Shown: piece after piece, positions 1-8,812 of the stretch | Position numbering within the stretch: position 1 is the stretch's first letter | Layout of the letters: every line of letters begins with the position of its first letter | DNA from: Cellvibrio sp. KY-YJ-3 | GTDB lineage: Bacteria > Pseudomonadota > Gammaproteobacteria > Pseudomonadales > Cellvibrionaceae | Direction of reading: 5' to 3' | Assembly (NCBI RefSeq): GCF_008806955.1 | Contig: NZ_CP031727.1 | Coordinates: forward strand, 2,308,001 to 2,372,000 | DNA length: 64,000 nt | The notes under the pieces: generated by a model | Database searches by the model: none | Seen by the model: only the letters and a program-made list of their open reading frames with translations | What the model was told of the DNA's origin: nothing | Made by a program: the position numbers and the translations under genes

Positions 1-162
1 GAAACTATTCCCGAGCCGTTAGGTGGTGCTCATCGCAATATGGACGAAATGGCCAGAAAGCTGCAGGAGCGTTTGGTTGCGCAGGTGGATCGTTTAAGCA
101 AAGAGCCAATTGATGCACTGCTGGAGCGCCGCTACCAACGCTTGATGAGTTACGGCAACTAA
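1..162 (+). CDS. accA: Acetyl-CoA carboxylase carboxyltransferase subunit alpha, C-terminal end (partial)
   Basis: The window opens inside a reading frame in frame 1 that ends with TAA at 160-162. Its 53 residues contain [10 protein letters not shown] near the start and end in [11 protein letters not shown], which I recognise as the C-terminus of AccA. AccA pairs with AccD to transfer the carboxyl group from biotin to acetyl-CoA in the first step of fatty acid synthesis in the cytoplasm. The 5' part lies outside the window, so start and regulation cannot be judged. A terminator follows directly. Identification rests on the conserved tail only, but that tail is distinctive. Confidence 0.9.
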   Translation, partial: ETIPEPLGGAHRNMDEMARKLQERLVAQVDRLSKEPIDALLERRYQRLMSYGN

Positions 163-189
163 AACGCCGATAAAAAACTCGCTGGAAAT

Positions 190-224
190 AAAAAAACCGC
201 TGATGAGAGTCCGCGGTTTTTTTA
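190..224. terminator. Bidirectional Rho-independent terminator between accA and ygiQ
   Basis: AAAAAACCGC (191-200) pairs with GCGGTTTTTT (213-222). T-runs follow the stem on both strands, so the hairpin can end accA on the plus strand and the convergent ygiQ-like gene on the minus strand. Confidence 0.8.
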
Positions 225-255
225 TTGTTAGCCAAACCTTTAAGGCGCTTGAATA

Positions 256-2754
256 TTAGCGCGGTTTATTGGGTTTGCCCGGGCGATTGTTGTTGCTGAA
301 AGTTTTACTGGCAGGTTTTGTTTTAGGTGCTGCTGAGGGCGCCTTGGGTGTGCTGCGTCCATCAACCGGCTTGGTTCTAGGTTTGGGTTGTGCTGCTATT
401 TGGCTATTAAATTTTTTCGCACTTTCAAATTTATCGCCAAAGGCTTTTGCCGCGGGTTTCACCTGAGCCTTAGTACTGGTACCCGCACGCGGTTTTTGTT
501 GCTGTGCACGCGCATGGGGGTTATTGCCGCTGCGCGGTTTGTTGCGTGCTTCGGTTTGTTCATCGGGAATCAGGGCTGATGCACTGCTGCCAATCAGGTG
601 CGGCTTGCGCATGGCGCGCAGGGCTTCGCGAATGATCGGCCAGTTGGCCGGATCGTGGTAGCGCAACAAGGCTTTTTGCAGACGACGCTGTTCCAATCCC
701 CGCGGGATATTAATTTTGCCACTCTTATAGGTCAGTTTTTTGAGTGGATTGCGCTCGCTCACATACATGGCTGTCGCCAATGACATGGGCGATGGATAAA
801 AAGTTTGCACCTGATCCACTTCAAAATTATTTTTCTTTAGCCAGAGCGCCAAGTTGAGCATATCTTCATCGCGGGTACCAGGGTGGGCGGCGATAAAGTA
901 GGGAATCAAAAACTGTTCTTTGCCTGCTTCCTTCGAGAATTTATCAAACATACGTTTGAACTCGTAGTAGCTGCTCATCTTCGGTTTCATCATCTGTGCG
1001 AGCACACCGTCTTCAGTGTGTTCCGGTGCGATTTTTAAATAACCGCCCACGTGATGTGTCACCAATTCTTTTACATATTCCGGGTCGAGCACCGCCAGGT
1101 CATAACGTAAACCAGAAGCGACAGAGACTTTGTTGACGCCGCGAATTTTGCGCGCCTCGCGGTACAAATTGGTGGTGTGTTTATGGCTGGTGGTTAAGTT
1201 TTTACAAATAGTGGGGTACACACAGGACAGGCGACGGCATTTGGAGAGCGTCGGCATATCTTTACAAGTAAGGCGATACATATTTGCGGTGGGGCCACCC
1301 AAGTCAGAAATATGGCCGGTAAAACCCGGCACCTTATCGCGGATATCTTCAATTTCTTTGAGGATAGATTCCTGCGAACGGCTCTGGATAATGCGCCCTT
1401 CATGTTCGGTGATCGAACAAAAGGTACAGCCACCAAAACAACCGCGCATGATATTGACCGAGGTTTTAATCATGTCGTAAGCGGGGATTTTTTGTTTGCC
1501 GTAAACCGGGTGAGGTACGCGCGCATAGGGTAAATCAAATACACCGTCGAGCTCGTCGGTTTCGAGCGGGATCGGTGGCGGATTAATCCAGACTTCGCGG
1601 TTTTCGTGTTTTTGAATCATCGGGCGCGCGTTGTAGGGGTTGGCTTCCTGGTGCAAAACCCGCGAGGCGTGTGCATATAAGGTTGGATCTTTGCGCACTT
1701 TGTCGAAGGAGGGCAGGCGCACGTAGACTTTTTCCGCATCCATCATTTCACTGCGGTTTTGCAGCGGCATGGGAATAATGCGAATCGGTTGTGGTTCATT
1801 CGGATCGAGTGCTTTTTCGCTTTCGATTCCCTGTGCCGGGCAGCCAATCGTTTTCAATTGCTCTGCAGCTTCCGGATTTAACGCGGCAATTTGTTCTGCC
1901 ATTTTGTCCGGATCGAGCTGGCGTAAACCGACTTGTGAATTGTTGATATCAGTTTGTGCAGCATCCACAACGGACTTGCTGTTGTGTTGATACTCATAGG
2001 GGTTGGGCAATTTATCGATATTGCCCGGCCAGTCGATGCGTGTGGAATCAATTTCTGTCCAGCCCGCCGGTGGTTCTTTTTTGATAACCACGGTGCCGCG
2101 AATACTATCCAATTCTTTAATGCTTTTGCCCGCCGCGAGCGAGTGGGCAACTTCGGCGAGTGCACGTTCGGCGTTGCCATAGAGCAGAATATCGGCAGTG
2201 GCATCAATCAATACCGAGCGACGCACTTCATTGCTCCAGTAATCATACTGGGCGATACGACGCAAACTGGCCTCTATGCCGCCGAGCACAATCGGCACAT
2301 CTTTGTAGGCTTCTTTGCAGCGCTGGCTATACACAGTGACGGCGCGGTCGGGGCGTTTGCCACCCATACCACCGGGGGTGTAGGCATCGTCCGAACGCAG
2401 GCGTAAATCCGAGGTATAGCGGTTGATCATGGAGTCCATGTTGCCCGCGCTCACACCAAAAAACAGCCTGGGTTTACCCAGCGCTTTAAAGGGTTCGGCG
2501 CTTTTCCAATCGGGCTGGGCGATGATGCCCACGCGAAACCCCTGGGATTCCAAAAATCGTCCAATCACCGCCATACCAAAACTGGGGTGATCCACATAAG
2601 CATCGCCACACACAATAATAATGTCGCAGCTGTCCCAGCCAAGCTTGTCCATTTCGGCGCGGCTCATCGGCAAAAATGGCGCGGGTTTATAGGTTTTGGC
2701 CTGGGCGTGAATGTTAGGTTTGGGGTAGGAGAACAGGTGTTTAGCGGTATTCAT
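256..2754 (-). CDS. ygiQ: YgiQ family radical SAM protein
   Basis: The 832-residue protein has the radical SAM cluster motif CFGGCTFC (Cys439, Cys443, Cys446), which should bind a [4Fe-4S] cluster and S-adenosylmethionine. The N-terminus (about 40-210) has the cobalamin-binding-like fold typical of the UPF0313/YgiQ family, with [11 protein letters not shown] and [10 protein letters not shown]. The last 90 or so residues are rich in Lys, Arg, Pro and Ala and look disordered. The substrate of this family is not known to me. The gene converges on accA and stands alone. Family assignment is firm; function is open. Confidence 0.9.
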   Translation of the reverse strand: MNTAKHLFSYPKPNIHAQAKTYKPAPFLPMSRAEMDKLGWDSCDIIIVCGDAYVDHPSFGMAVIGRFLESQGFRVGIIAQPDWKSAEPFKALGKPRLFFGVSAGNMDSMINRYTSDLRLRSDDAYTPGGMGGKRPDRAVTVYSQRCKEAYKDVPIVLGGIEASLRRIAQYDYWSNEVRRSVLIDATADILLYGNAERALAEVAHSLAAGKSIKELDSIRGTVVIKKEPPAGWTEIDSTRIDWPGNIDKLPNPYEYQHNSKSVVDAAQTDINNSQVGLRQLDPDKMAEQIAALNPEAAEQLKTIGCPAQGIESEKALDPNEPQPIRIIPMPLQNRSEMMDAEKVYVRLPSFDKVRKDPTLYAHASRVLHQEANPYNARPMIQKHENREVWINPPPIPLETDELDGVFDLPYARVPHPVYGKQKIPAYDMIKTSVNIMRGCFGGCTFCSITEHEGRIIQSRSQESILKEIEDIRDKVPGFTGHISDLGGPTANMYRLTCKDMPTLSKCRRLSCVYPTICKNLTTSHKHTTNLYREARKIRGVNKVSVASGLRYDLAVLDPEYVKELVTHHVGGYLKIAPEHTEDGVLAQMMKPKMSSYYEFKRMFDKFSKEAGKEQFLIPYFIAAHPGTRDEDMLNLALWLKKNNFEVDQVQTFYPSPMSLATAMYVSERNPLKKLTYKSGKINIPRGLEQRRLQKALLRYHDPANWPIIREALRAMRKPHLIGSSASALIPDEQTEARNKPRSGNNPHARAQQQKPRAGTSTKAQVKPAAKAFGDKFESAKKFNSQIAAQPKPRTKPVDGRSTPKAPSAAPKTKPASKTFSNNNRPGKPNKPR

Positions 2755-2835
2755 AGGGATGCAACAAGGGGGGAATTAAACCAGTCGCTATTGTCCCAGA
2801 ATCGCGGCTGGCGAGACAGCATTAATTTTGATCGT

Positions 2836-3162
2836 TTATTGAGTGGCGAGTTTTTGCTGTACTTCTTCGTAGCCGCCTTCATTGGTGGCATTGCGAAAGC
2901 CCATGGCCTGCAGGGTTTCAAGAGCGATGCCGGAGCGGCGACCGGTGCGACAGTAGAGGCGCAGGGTGGCATCTTTATCGGTAGTCACTTCGCTAATACG
3001 CGCCGCAATTTCTTCAAACGGTATATGGGCAGCGCCCTGCACGTGGCCGGAGTGAAACTCCTCTGCGGTGCGCACGTCAATCCAGAAGTCATTGGCAAGA
3101 ATTTGGTTGGACATAATCAGTAGTAAACCTGTGCTAAATAAACGAAAAAGGTGTTGCAGCAT
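2836..3162 (-). CDS. Small periplasmic rhodanese-like protein (PspE type)
   Basis: I choose the ATG at 3160-3162 because GGAGAG sits about 6 bases upstream and the product (108 aa) then starts with a signal-peptide-like segment ending near LAND. A longer frame exists but lacks this logic. A single rhodanese domain follows: DVRTAEEFHSGH, then the active loop CRTGRRSG with catalytic Cys71. PspE-type rhodaneses move sulfane sulfur from thiosulfate to thiol acceptors in the periplasm. The export signal and active Cys are seen; the in vivo acceptor is unknown. Confidence 0.8.
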   Translation of the reverse strand: MLQHLFRLFSTGLLLIMSNQILANDFWIDVRTAEEFHSGHVQGAAHIPFEEIAARISEVTTDKDATLRLYCRTGRRSGIALETLQAMGFRNATNEGGYEEVQQKLATQ

Positions 3163-3210
3163 AACAAGCTCTCCGCGCAATCTGCCACTAGTGACTGTTA
3201 TTAGCCTAGG

Positions 3211-3254
3211 CCACAAATGATTACGCCCGAACAGCGGGCGCAGGTCATTTGTGG
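3211..3254. repeat. Composite perfect inverted repeat (two-stage hairpin)
   Basis: The outer arms CCACAAATGA (3211-3220) and TCATTTGTGG (3245-3254) pair perfectly. Inside them CGCCCG (3224-3229) pairs with CGGGCG (3235-3240) around the loop AACAG. It lies between two minus-strand genes, just after the stop of the upstream one. No T-tract follows on either strand, so it is not a textbook terminator. Confidence 0.7.
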
Positions 3255-3289
3255 GGTGTGTTCGATAATTTGACGAAAAGTCTAGATTA

Positions 3290-3826
3290 TCAAGCGTTCG
3301 CCAATAATCTGTCATATTTCCGGCTGAGCATGTCATAAAACTGTTCGCGCACCTGCACTATAGTGTTTTTGAGAGCGGTGATTTGTTCCAGAGAGATATC
3401 CTTGCGGCCCATATAGACTTGTTTACGGTAGACGGCGATCTTGGCGCCGTACAAACGCAGGCTGCGCTCCAGATTTTTCTCGCCCAACATCAATAACTTG
3501 GCTTCGGCTTCCGCCAGCTTTTTAAATTCATCCACCAATTCGCTATTCACGGCTTCCAACTCGGCGCGACGCGTTTGGGGCCAGCGCTCGCCAAACTGGA
3601 TGGACTCCACTACCAGTGACGAATATTTGGCGAATATGTGCGTCACCGTGCCCACTTGAGTGGACACTTCTTCCAGAATTTGCAGGCGACGATTGTCTCG
3701 TGGGTTATTCATGGTCTGGTGATTGGTTTTGCGCAGCACCACCCAAGCGGTCACCGCGGCAATCAATGCGCCCAAGCCGATTTTTAAGGAAGTATCAGTG
3801 ATTTGTAAAAACAGTTCGTTATCCAT
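3290..3826 (-). CDS. Hypothetical protein with one N-terminal membrane segment
   Basis: This 178-residue protein has a short N-terminus, one transmembrane helix at about residues 15-32 (GLGALIAAVTAWVVL), then a charged, mostly helical cytoplasmic part rich in Glu, Lys and Leu that probably forms a coiled coil. The ATG at 3824-3826 is preceded by AGAGGGG. I do not recognise a named family. It is followed by the inverted repeat at 3211-3254 and then the small rhodanese gene. Composition looks like a real protein and codon use matches its neighbours. Confidence 0.7.
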   Translation of the reverse strand: MDNELFLQITDTSLKIGLGALIAAVTAWVVLRKTNHQTMNNPRDNRRLQILEEVSTQVGTVTHIFAKYSSLVVESIQFGERWPQTRRAELEAVNSELVDEFKKLAEAEAKLLMLGEKNLERSLRLYGAKIAVYRKQVYMGRKDISLEQITALKNTIVQVREQFYDMLSRKYDRLLANA

Positions 3827-3910
3827 AGTGCAGTGCCCCTCTGTCAGAAAATCGACGGTTTTGGTTCGTTAGCAGAGGAATTGCAATATGTAGGCCAGCA
3901 CGTTATCGAT

Positions 3911-4141
3911 TTATCGCAGGGGTTTTAGCAGCGGCTCCAGGCCATTGAGGCGGATTTCATACATCAAGCCCAGTAGTTGGCCGAGTTTGCCTTTGGGCAT
4001 GCCCTCCCGTGCCATCCACATAAGATAGTGTTCTGGGATGTCAGCAATCACATGACCAGCGTATTTGCCGTAGGGCATGGGAGTTGTCACCAGCTCTTTG
4101 AGCAGCTGCGGGTCAAAAGGGAATTCATCCATCTCAACCAC
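3911..4141 (-). CDS. DUF3820 family protein
   Basis: This 76-residue protein contains MPYGKYAGHVIADIPEHYL and ends with YEIRLNGLEPLLKPL, the conserved pattern of DUF3820. The function is not established to my knowledge. The GTG start at 4139-4141 overlaps the stop of the SUI1 gene by a few bases; an ATG three codons later (4130-4132) is an equally reasonable start. The overlap implies translation coupled to the upstream gene. Confidence 0.85.
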   Translation of the reverse strand: MVEMDEFPFDPQLLKELVTTPMPYGKYAGHVIADIPEHYLMWMAREGMPKGKLGQLLGLMYEIRLNGLEPLLKPLR

Positions 4142-4463
4142 CGGCCAGCTTCACAGTAAAGCCGCGTTTTTCCAATTCGGCTTTGAGTTTGTCGCGCTGG
4201 TCGCCTTGGATTTCAATGACGCCATCTTTTAATGAGCCGCCCACACCACAGGTGACTTTTAAGGCTTTTGCCAAGTCTTTGAGTTTGTTTTCATCCAGCG
4301 GAACACCGGTGATGGTGGTAACCCCTTTGCCATTGCGCCCGGCTGTTTCGCGGCGAATGCGCACTATGCCGTCACCTTGTGGGGTCTTGGCGACAGGTTT
4401 TTCTTCTTTGATGCGGCCGGTCTCGGTGGAATAGACAAGGCGGGAATTTTTGTCTTTAGTCAT
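4134..4463 (-). CDS. yciH: SUI1/YciH family translation initiation factor
   Basis: I take the ATG at 4461-4463 (protein starts MTKDKNSRLVYST, 109 aa) because this is the family's usual N-terminus. The SUI1 fold shows in RNGKGVTTITGVPLD, LKVTCGVGGSLKDGVIEIQGD and the end KRGFTVKLAGG. Bacterial YciH is an eIF1-like protein thought to affect start-codon fidelity on the 30S ribosome. It is followed by the overlapping DUF3820 gene. Its start lies about 100 bases from the divergent hydrolase gene, so both promoters must sit within 4464-4567. Confidence 0.88.
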   Translation of the reverse strand: MTKDKNSRLVYSTETGRIKEEKPVAKTPQGDGIVRIRRETAGRNGKGVTTITGVPLDENKLKDLAKALKVTCGVGGSLKDGVIEIQGDQRDKLKAELEKRGFTVKLAGG

Positions 4464-4567
4464 GGCGATGGTGATTCCTGAACAAGAGTCTGGCAATTCT
4501 AACGCCACCGGCTGCTAGAATGCGCGCCATATTGAGCGTACAACCTATTTATAAACAGAGAGTGACT

Positions 4568-5761
4568 ATGCAGATTCAGGGTCAATGGGCCGAACCTTGG
4601 CAGCCACTGGTGCATGCTTTTGCCGCCAACTTTACCCGGGGCGAGGAGGGAGCAGGCCTGGCGTTGGTGCACCGCGGCGAGTTAGTGGTAAATATCTGGG
4701 CCGGCCAACACAGCAATAAGCTGGCAGGCGTGGTGGCCCAGCCATGGCAAGAGGACACCCTGGTCAATATCTTTTCAGCCGGTAAGGGCTTGGTGGCATT
4801 GTGTATTTTGCAGCTGGTCGCCCAGGGTAAATTAGCACTGGATGCCCCGGTGGCAGATTACTGGCCCGAATTTGCCCAGGCTGGTAAAGAGCACATCACC
4901 ATTCGGCAAGTAATTAGTCATCGTGCCGGGCTGTCGGCTTTCCATCAGCATATTGCCAATGAGCAAATTTTTGACTGGGCGCAAATGACCCAAGCCATTG
5001 TCGCCGAATCCAGCTGGTGGGAGCCGGGCAGTGCCCAGGGTTACTCGCCGTTTATCTACGGTTGGATTTTGGGTGAGCTGGTGCGCCGTGTGAGTGGTTA
5101 TGCCAGTTTTAACTCGTATTTTCAGGCGCAGGTGGCTGAACCCTTGGGGATCAGCTGTCATTTTGGTGTGCCCGAAAACCAACTGGATAAGATCGCCGAT
5201 ACCGGCCCGCTCAAGCGCCCATTGGGTTCCCCTGCCACCGCAAGCGGCGCCGATAGCATTATGCTCGGCAAAATCATGAAGGCTGACCCGCGTGGAGTCA
5301 CCAATCGCGCTTTTTCCAATCCGATCAGTTTGATGACCGCTACCAATTCGCGCGACTGGCGCAGTGCACAAATTCCGGCGGCCGGTGCGCACGCCAATGC
5401 CCCTGCGTTGGCGCGTATTTATGGTGCTTTAGCCAATGGCGGTAGCCTGCTTGGTGATACAGCCTTGCCTTTGTGTTGGGCGGAGCAGACCTTTGCGCAG
5501 GATCAGGTCCTGGGTTTGCCCCTGCGTTTCAGCCATGGGTTTATGCTGTCGCAGCATGATCGCCCTGACTGTCGCTACGGGCGTGGTTCCCGCGCCTTTG
5601 GGCACCCGGGGGCAGGTGGTTGTGTGGGTTTTGCCGACCCGGATTACCAACTGGGTTTTGGGTATGTTACCCATCGTATGGGGCAGAGTTTATTGATCGA
5701 TGAGCGCGCGGTGTCGTTGATCGATGCCGCCTATCAACTGCTGGAGCACAACAATGTCTGA
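4568..5761 (+). CDS. Serine hydrolase, class C beta-lactamase fold (EstB-like esterase)
   Basis: I choose the ATG at 4568 (397 aa, MQIQGQWAEPW) over an in-frame ATG at 4520 because the shorter protein matches the family N-terminus. The motif S-x-x-K appears as SAGK, giving the nucleophile Ser and general base Lys of penicillin-binding-type hydrolases. The Tyr motif is YSPF and a conserved HPGAGG lies near the C-terminus. No signal peptide is visible, so it is probably cytoplasmic. Such proteins are usually esterases, not true beta-lactamases. The stop overlaps the slyX start (ATGTCTGA), so the two are translationally coupled. Confidence 0.82.
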   Translation: MQIQGQWAEPWQPLVHAFAANFTRGEEGAGLALVHRGELVVNIWAGQHSNKLAGVVAQPWQEDTLVNIFSAGKGLVALCILQLVAQGKLALDAPVADYWPEFAQAGKEHITIRQVISHRAGLSAFHQHIANEQIFDWAQMTQAIVAESSWWEPGSAQGYSPFIYGWILGELVRRVSGYASFNSYFQAQVAEPLGISCHFGVPENQLDKIADTGPLKRPLGSPATASGADSIMLGKIMKADPRGVTNRAFSNPISLMTATNSRDWRSAQIPAAGAHANAPALARIYGALANGGSLLGDTALPLCWAEQTFAQDQVLGLPLRFSHGFMLSQHDRPDCRYGRGSRAFGHPGAGGCVGFADPDYQLGFGYVTHRMGQSLLIDERAVSLIDAAYQLLEHNNV

Positions 5762-5972
5762 CCTTGAAGAACAATTAATTGACGTTCAAACCCGTGTCGC
5801 CTACCAGGAAGATACCTTGGCGCAGTTGAATGAAGTGATTACGCGCCAGGACGCTGAAATAATCCAGCTTAAACAGCAGTTGCGTTTGATTGCACAACGC
5901 CTCGATGAGCTGAGCACTAACCCGGCGCAAGGCGATACAGAAATGGCAGATGAGCGACCACCGCATTATTAA
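5754..5972 (+). CDS. slyX: SlyX family protein
   Basis: The 72-residue product starts at the ATG at 5754-5756 and begins MSDLEEQLIDVQTRVAYQED, the SlyX N-terminus. It is almost entirely a heptad-repeat coiled coil and ends in a short acidic and proline tail (PPHY). In other gammaproteobacteria slyX is a small conserved gene of unclear function. It overlaps the 3' end of the serine hydrolase gene by several bases. Confidence 0.87.
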   Translation: MSDLEEQLIDVQTRVAYQEDTLAQLNEVITRQDAEIIQLKQQLRLIAQRLDELSTNPAQGDTEMADERPPHY

Positions 5973-6179
5973 TCCCAAACAGATTTGATCTTGTGAGTGG
6001 TTGCCCGCAGGAAAACTTGATAGAAGTTTGGCGCTAAAATCATCTTAATGTCGCGCAACTTCTCATTATTGTTAATAAGTGTGATTTGACGCTTTGTTTC
6101 CTGTACGAGCTAAAAAATAGTTGTCTACACTTTGCTGTCGATAGGTGTTTTTTAGATAACAGGGGCGAATTCATTCACC

Positions 6180-8768
6180 ATGCACCACCATTCCACTCCA
6201 TCGGGTAATCCGGCGCTTTTTTTGTCGGCGCATCCCGCACTTGATAACGGCCTGGATGTCGCCACAAGTGCTCCCTGGAGTATGAATGTGGCGAGTGGTG
6301 AGTTGCGTGTTAGCGCGCAAAAAGTTGATTCGCTCGCCGCTTTTTTTTCACCCCTTCATCGCGTAACTGACCTGTTAAACCACTTTCGCAAAGCCGACCG
6401 GTATCTTTTTTTGCAAGCGTTTAATGCCGACCCGCTGGATCAAGACTATGATCGGTTGCGTTCGTGCGATGTGCGTCTTTTCGGTATAAGTGGTGAACCG
6501 CTAGTGCGTTTTGTGGGGCGCCTGCGTCAACCTGACTCCGAAGCCCCCGACGCAAAAGAACAGGGGCGGTTTTTTGAGGGCGTAATTGTTGCGGCGCAAC
6601 ACTGGTTGGCCAAACCCAGCGATGAATATGCACTGCAATTTTTATCAAGCTTGTTTGCCGATAGCCCCATTCCCAGTTTCATCACCGATAAGCAGGGTGT
6701 GATTGTTAATATCAATGAATCCTGTGAGCGACTGTTTCATCTGTCCCATCGTCAGGCTGAGCAGGCTGCTGGCTTCTATTCAATCCTTCGCGACAAACAA
6801 TTAAACAGCGACCCTGAACTTGCCGCTGCGGTACAGGCGGTATACCACCAAGGCAAACCACAAACGTTAGAGATGAGCTACTCCCTGGGGAATATTCATC
6901 GTAGTCGTTTTATTTGTGATAAGCAGATTCATTTTCGTGTGAGTTTCGTGCCTATTCCGGATCGCCAAGGCAAGGTTGCCCAAGTGTTAGTGCAACTGCA
7001 GGACTTGTCCCGTGAGAAAAGTGCGCGCGATGCTTTGCAGGAGAGTGAAGCGAGTTACAAAGCCTTTATCACCAATAGCTCTGAGGCCATTTGGTGTTAC
7101 GACATGCAGCCGCCTGTGGCGATTGATACCGAATATGAACAGCAAGTAAAACAAATCGCACACAACGCACGTTTGGTAGAGGCTAATAAGGTATTAGTCA
7201 ACATGCTCGGTGTGGATTCGCTCGACGATATTCTCGGCACAGGCTTGATTGACAGTGGCTCAACAAACTATGTGTTTGATATTCATTTTTTTGTAAAAAA
7301 TAATTACGTGATGGTGGATCACGACATTATTCGCCAGGATGCACGCGGTAAAAGTTTTTATTTTCAAATTTGCTGTACTGGCATTGTTGAACGCGGCCAG
7401 TTAAAGCGAGTGTGGGGAACCACTAAAGATATTACCGCCCGCCGCCGCTATGAAGAAAAACTGCGCTATCAGTCCTACCATGATTCTCTCACTGCATTGC
7501 CCAATCGCGAAAAACTTTATGCTGATATGCAAGCCTGTTTTGAGCAGCGCAGTGCTGAACAAATCAGCGCGCTATTATTAATTGATCTGGATCGATTCAA
7601 GGAAATTAACGATACCTTGGGCCACAATGTGGGCGATCATTTATTGCAATTAATTGGTCCGCGCCTGGCCAATGAAATGGCGGAAATTCCCGGCACCGTA
7701 GCGCGCTTGGGGGGCGATGAATTTGCGGTGTTTTTGCCCCGTATTCGCAGCACACATCAAGCGGTGGTGTTTGGGCACAGATTATTGGATGCGCTCTCGC
7801 AAGAGTTCGATCTGGAGGGTTTTACAGCGCAGATCTCGGCGAGTATTGGCATCGCAATATCGCCCCAGCAGGCACAAGATCAGCATACGCTGATGCGCTA
7901 TGCCGATATCGCTATGTATTACGCCAAAAGCCAAATGCTCGGCTTGGCAATTTACAGTGCGGAATACGATCCCCATTCAACCAAGCGTCTGTCAATTATC
8001 AGCGAATTGGGGCGAGCCATTCGCGAAAATCAACTGTGTTTGTATTATCAACCGAAAATTCTGTTGGATGAAAAACGCTGTTACGGCTTTGAAGCGTTGA
8101 TTCGTTGGATTCACCCTGAGCTGGGGTTTGTGCCGCCAGCAGATTTTATTCCCATGGCAGAGTTGACCACTTTAATCCATCAGCTCACTGCATGGGTATT
8201 AGAAAAGGCAATATCCCAGTGCCGCACTTGGCAGGATCAAGGAATGTCGCTGAGTATTGCAGTGAATCTCTCGGCACGTAATCTAATGGATGACAATATT
8301 CCCAAGTTGGTGGAGCGGCTGTTGATTAAATATCAGCTGCCCGCCGCGCGCTTGGAATTGGAAATCACTGAAAGTTCGATCATGACTGATCCTACGCGGG
8401 CATTGCGCAATTTAGATGCTTTACATGCGCTCGGTGTGCATTTAGCTATTGATGATTTTGGTACGGGTTATTCGTCGTTGGCTTATTTGAAACGGCTACC
8501 GGTACAGACCCTGAAAATTGATAGTTCGTTTGTGCGCAGCATGCTTGAAGATTTACAAGATGAGTTAATTGTTAATTCAACTATTCACTTGGCCCACAAT
8601 TTGGGGTTAATGGTTGTGGCTGAGGGAGTTGAGAACGAGGCGCTGTTGAATCGCTTAAGTGAAATGGGGTGCGATGAAGCTCAGGGTTTTTTTATCGGTA
8701 AGCCCATGTCAGTCATCAATACAAATGAATGGCTGGTCGAATCGGGTTGGGTTAAGCAGCCGCAATAA
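6180..8768 (+). CDS. PAS-PAS-GGDEF-EAL cyclic-di-GMP turnover protein
   Basis: This 862-residue protein has no clear membrane segments. An N-terminal region of unknown fold (1-155) is followed by two PAS-like domains (about 160-280 and 285-425), a GGDEF domain with an intact GGDEF motif near residue 511, and an EAL domain with EALIRW near 638, the NLSAR stretch and DDFGTGYSS. Both catalytic signatures look intact, so it could make and degrade cyclic-di-GMP; which dominates cannot be read from sequence. I see no RxxD inhibitory site just before GGDEF. The ATG at 6180 has AGGGG about 15 bases upstream, so spacing is loose. Bases 5973-6179 hold its upstream region. Confidence 0.9.
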   Translation: MHHHSTPSGNPALFLSAHPALDNGLDVATSAPWSMNVASGELRVSAQKVDSLAAFFSPLHRVTDLLNHFRKADRYLFLQAFNADPLDQDYDRLRSCDVRLFGISGEPLVRFVGRLRQPDSEAPDAKEQGRFFEGVIVAAQHWLAKPSDEYALQFLSSLFADSPIPSFITDKQGVIVNINESCERLFHLSHRQAEQAAGFYSILRDKQLNSDPELAAAVQAVYHQGKPQTLEMSYSLGNIHRSRFICDKQIHFRVSFVPIPDRQGKVAQVLVQLQDLSREKSARDALQESEASYKAFITNSSEAIWCYDMQPPVAIDTEYEQQVKQIAHNARLVEANKVLVNMLGVDSLDDILGTGLIDSGSTNYVFDIHFFVKNNYVMVDHDIIRQDARGKSFYFQICCTGIVERGQLKRVWGTTKDITARRRYEEKLRYQSYHDSLTALPNREKLYADMQACFEQRSAEQISALLLIDLDRFKEINDTLGHNVGDHLLQLIGPRLANEMAEIPGTVARLGGDEFAVFLPRIRSTHQAVVFGHRLLDALSQEFDLEGFTAQISASIGIAISPQQAQDQHTLMRYADIAMYYAKSQMLGLAIYSAEYDPHSTKRLSIISELGRAIRENQLCLYYQPKILLDEKRCYGFEALIRWIHPELGFVPPADFIPMAELTTLIHQLTAWVLEKAISQCRTWQDQGMSLSIAVNLSARNLMDDNIPKLVERLLIKYQLPAARLELEITESSIMTDPTRALRNLDALHALGVHLAIDDFGTGYSSLAYLKRLPVQTLKIDSSFVRSMLEDLQDELIVNSTIHLAHNLGLMVVAEGVENEALLNRLSEMGCDEAQGFFIGKPMSVINTNEWLVESGWVKQPQ

Positions 8769-8781
8769 TTGCGGCTGTTTT
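8757..8781 (+). terminator. Rho-independent terminator overlapping the stop codon of the GGDEF-EAL gene
   Basis: CAGCCGCAA (8757-8765) pairs with TTGCGGCTG (8769-8777), and the three-base loop is the stop codon TAA itself. TTTT follows. The stem is nine perfect base pairs. Confidence 0.6.
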
Positions 8782-8812
8782 GCAATTAACGATAAAAAAC
8801 CTATGTGCTGAT

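Noticed and set aside
4568-5761. A true class C beta-lactamase (antibiotic resistance gene)
   Set aside because: The fold is shared, but no signal peptide is present and HPGAGG plus overall form fit esterase-type members better.
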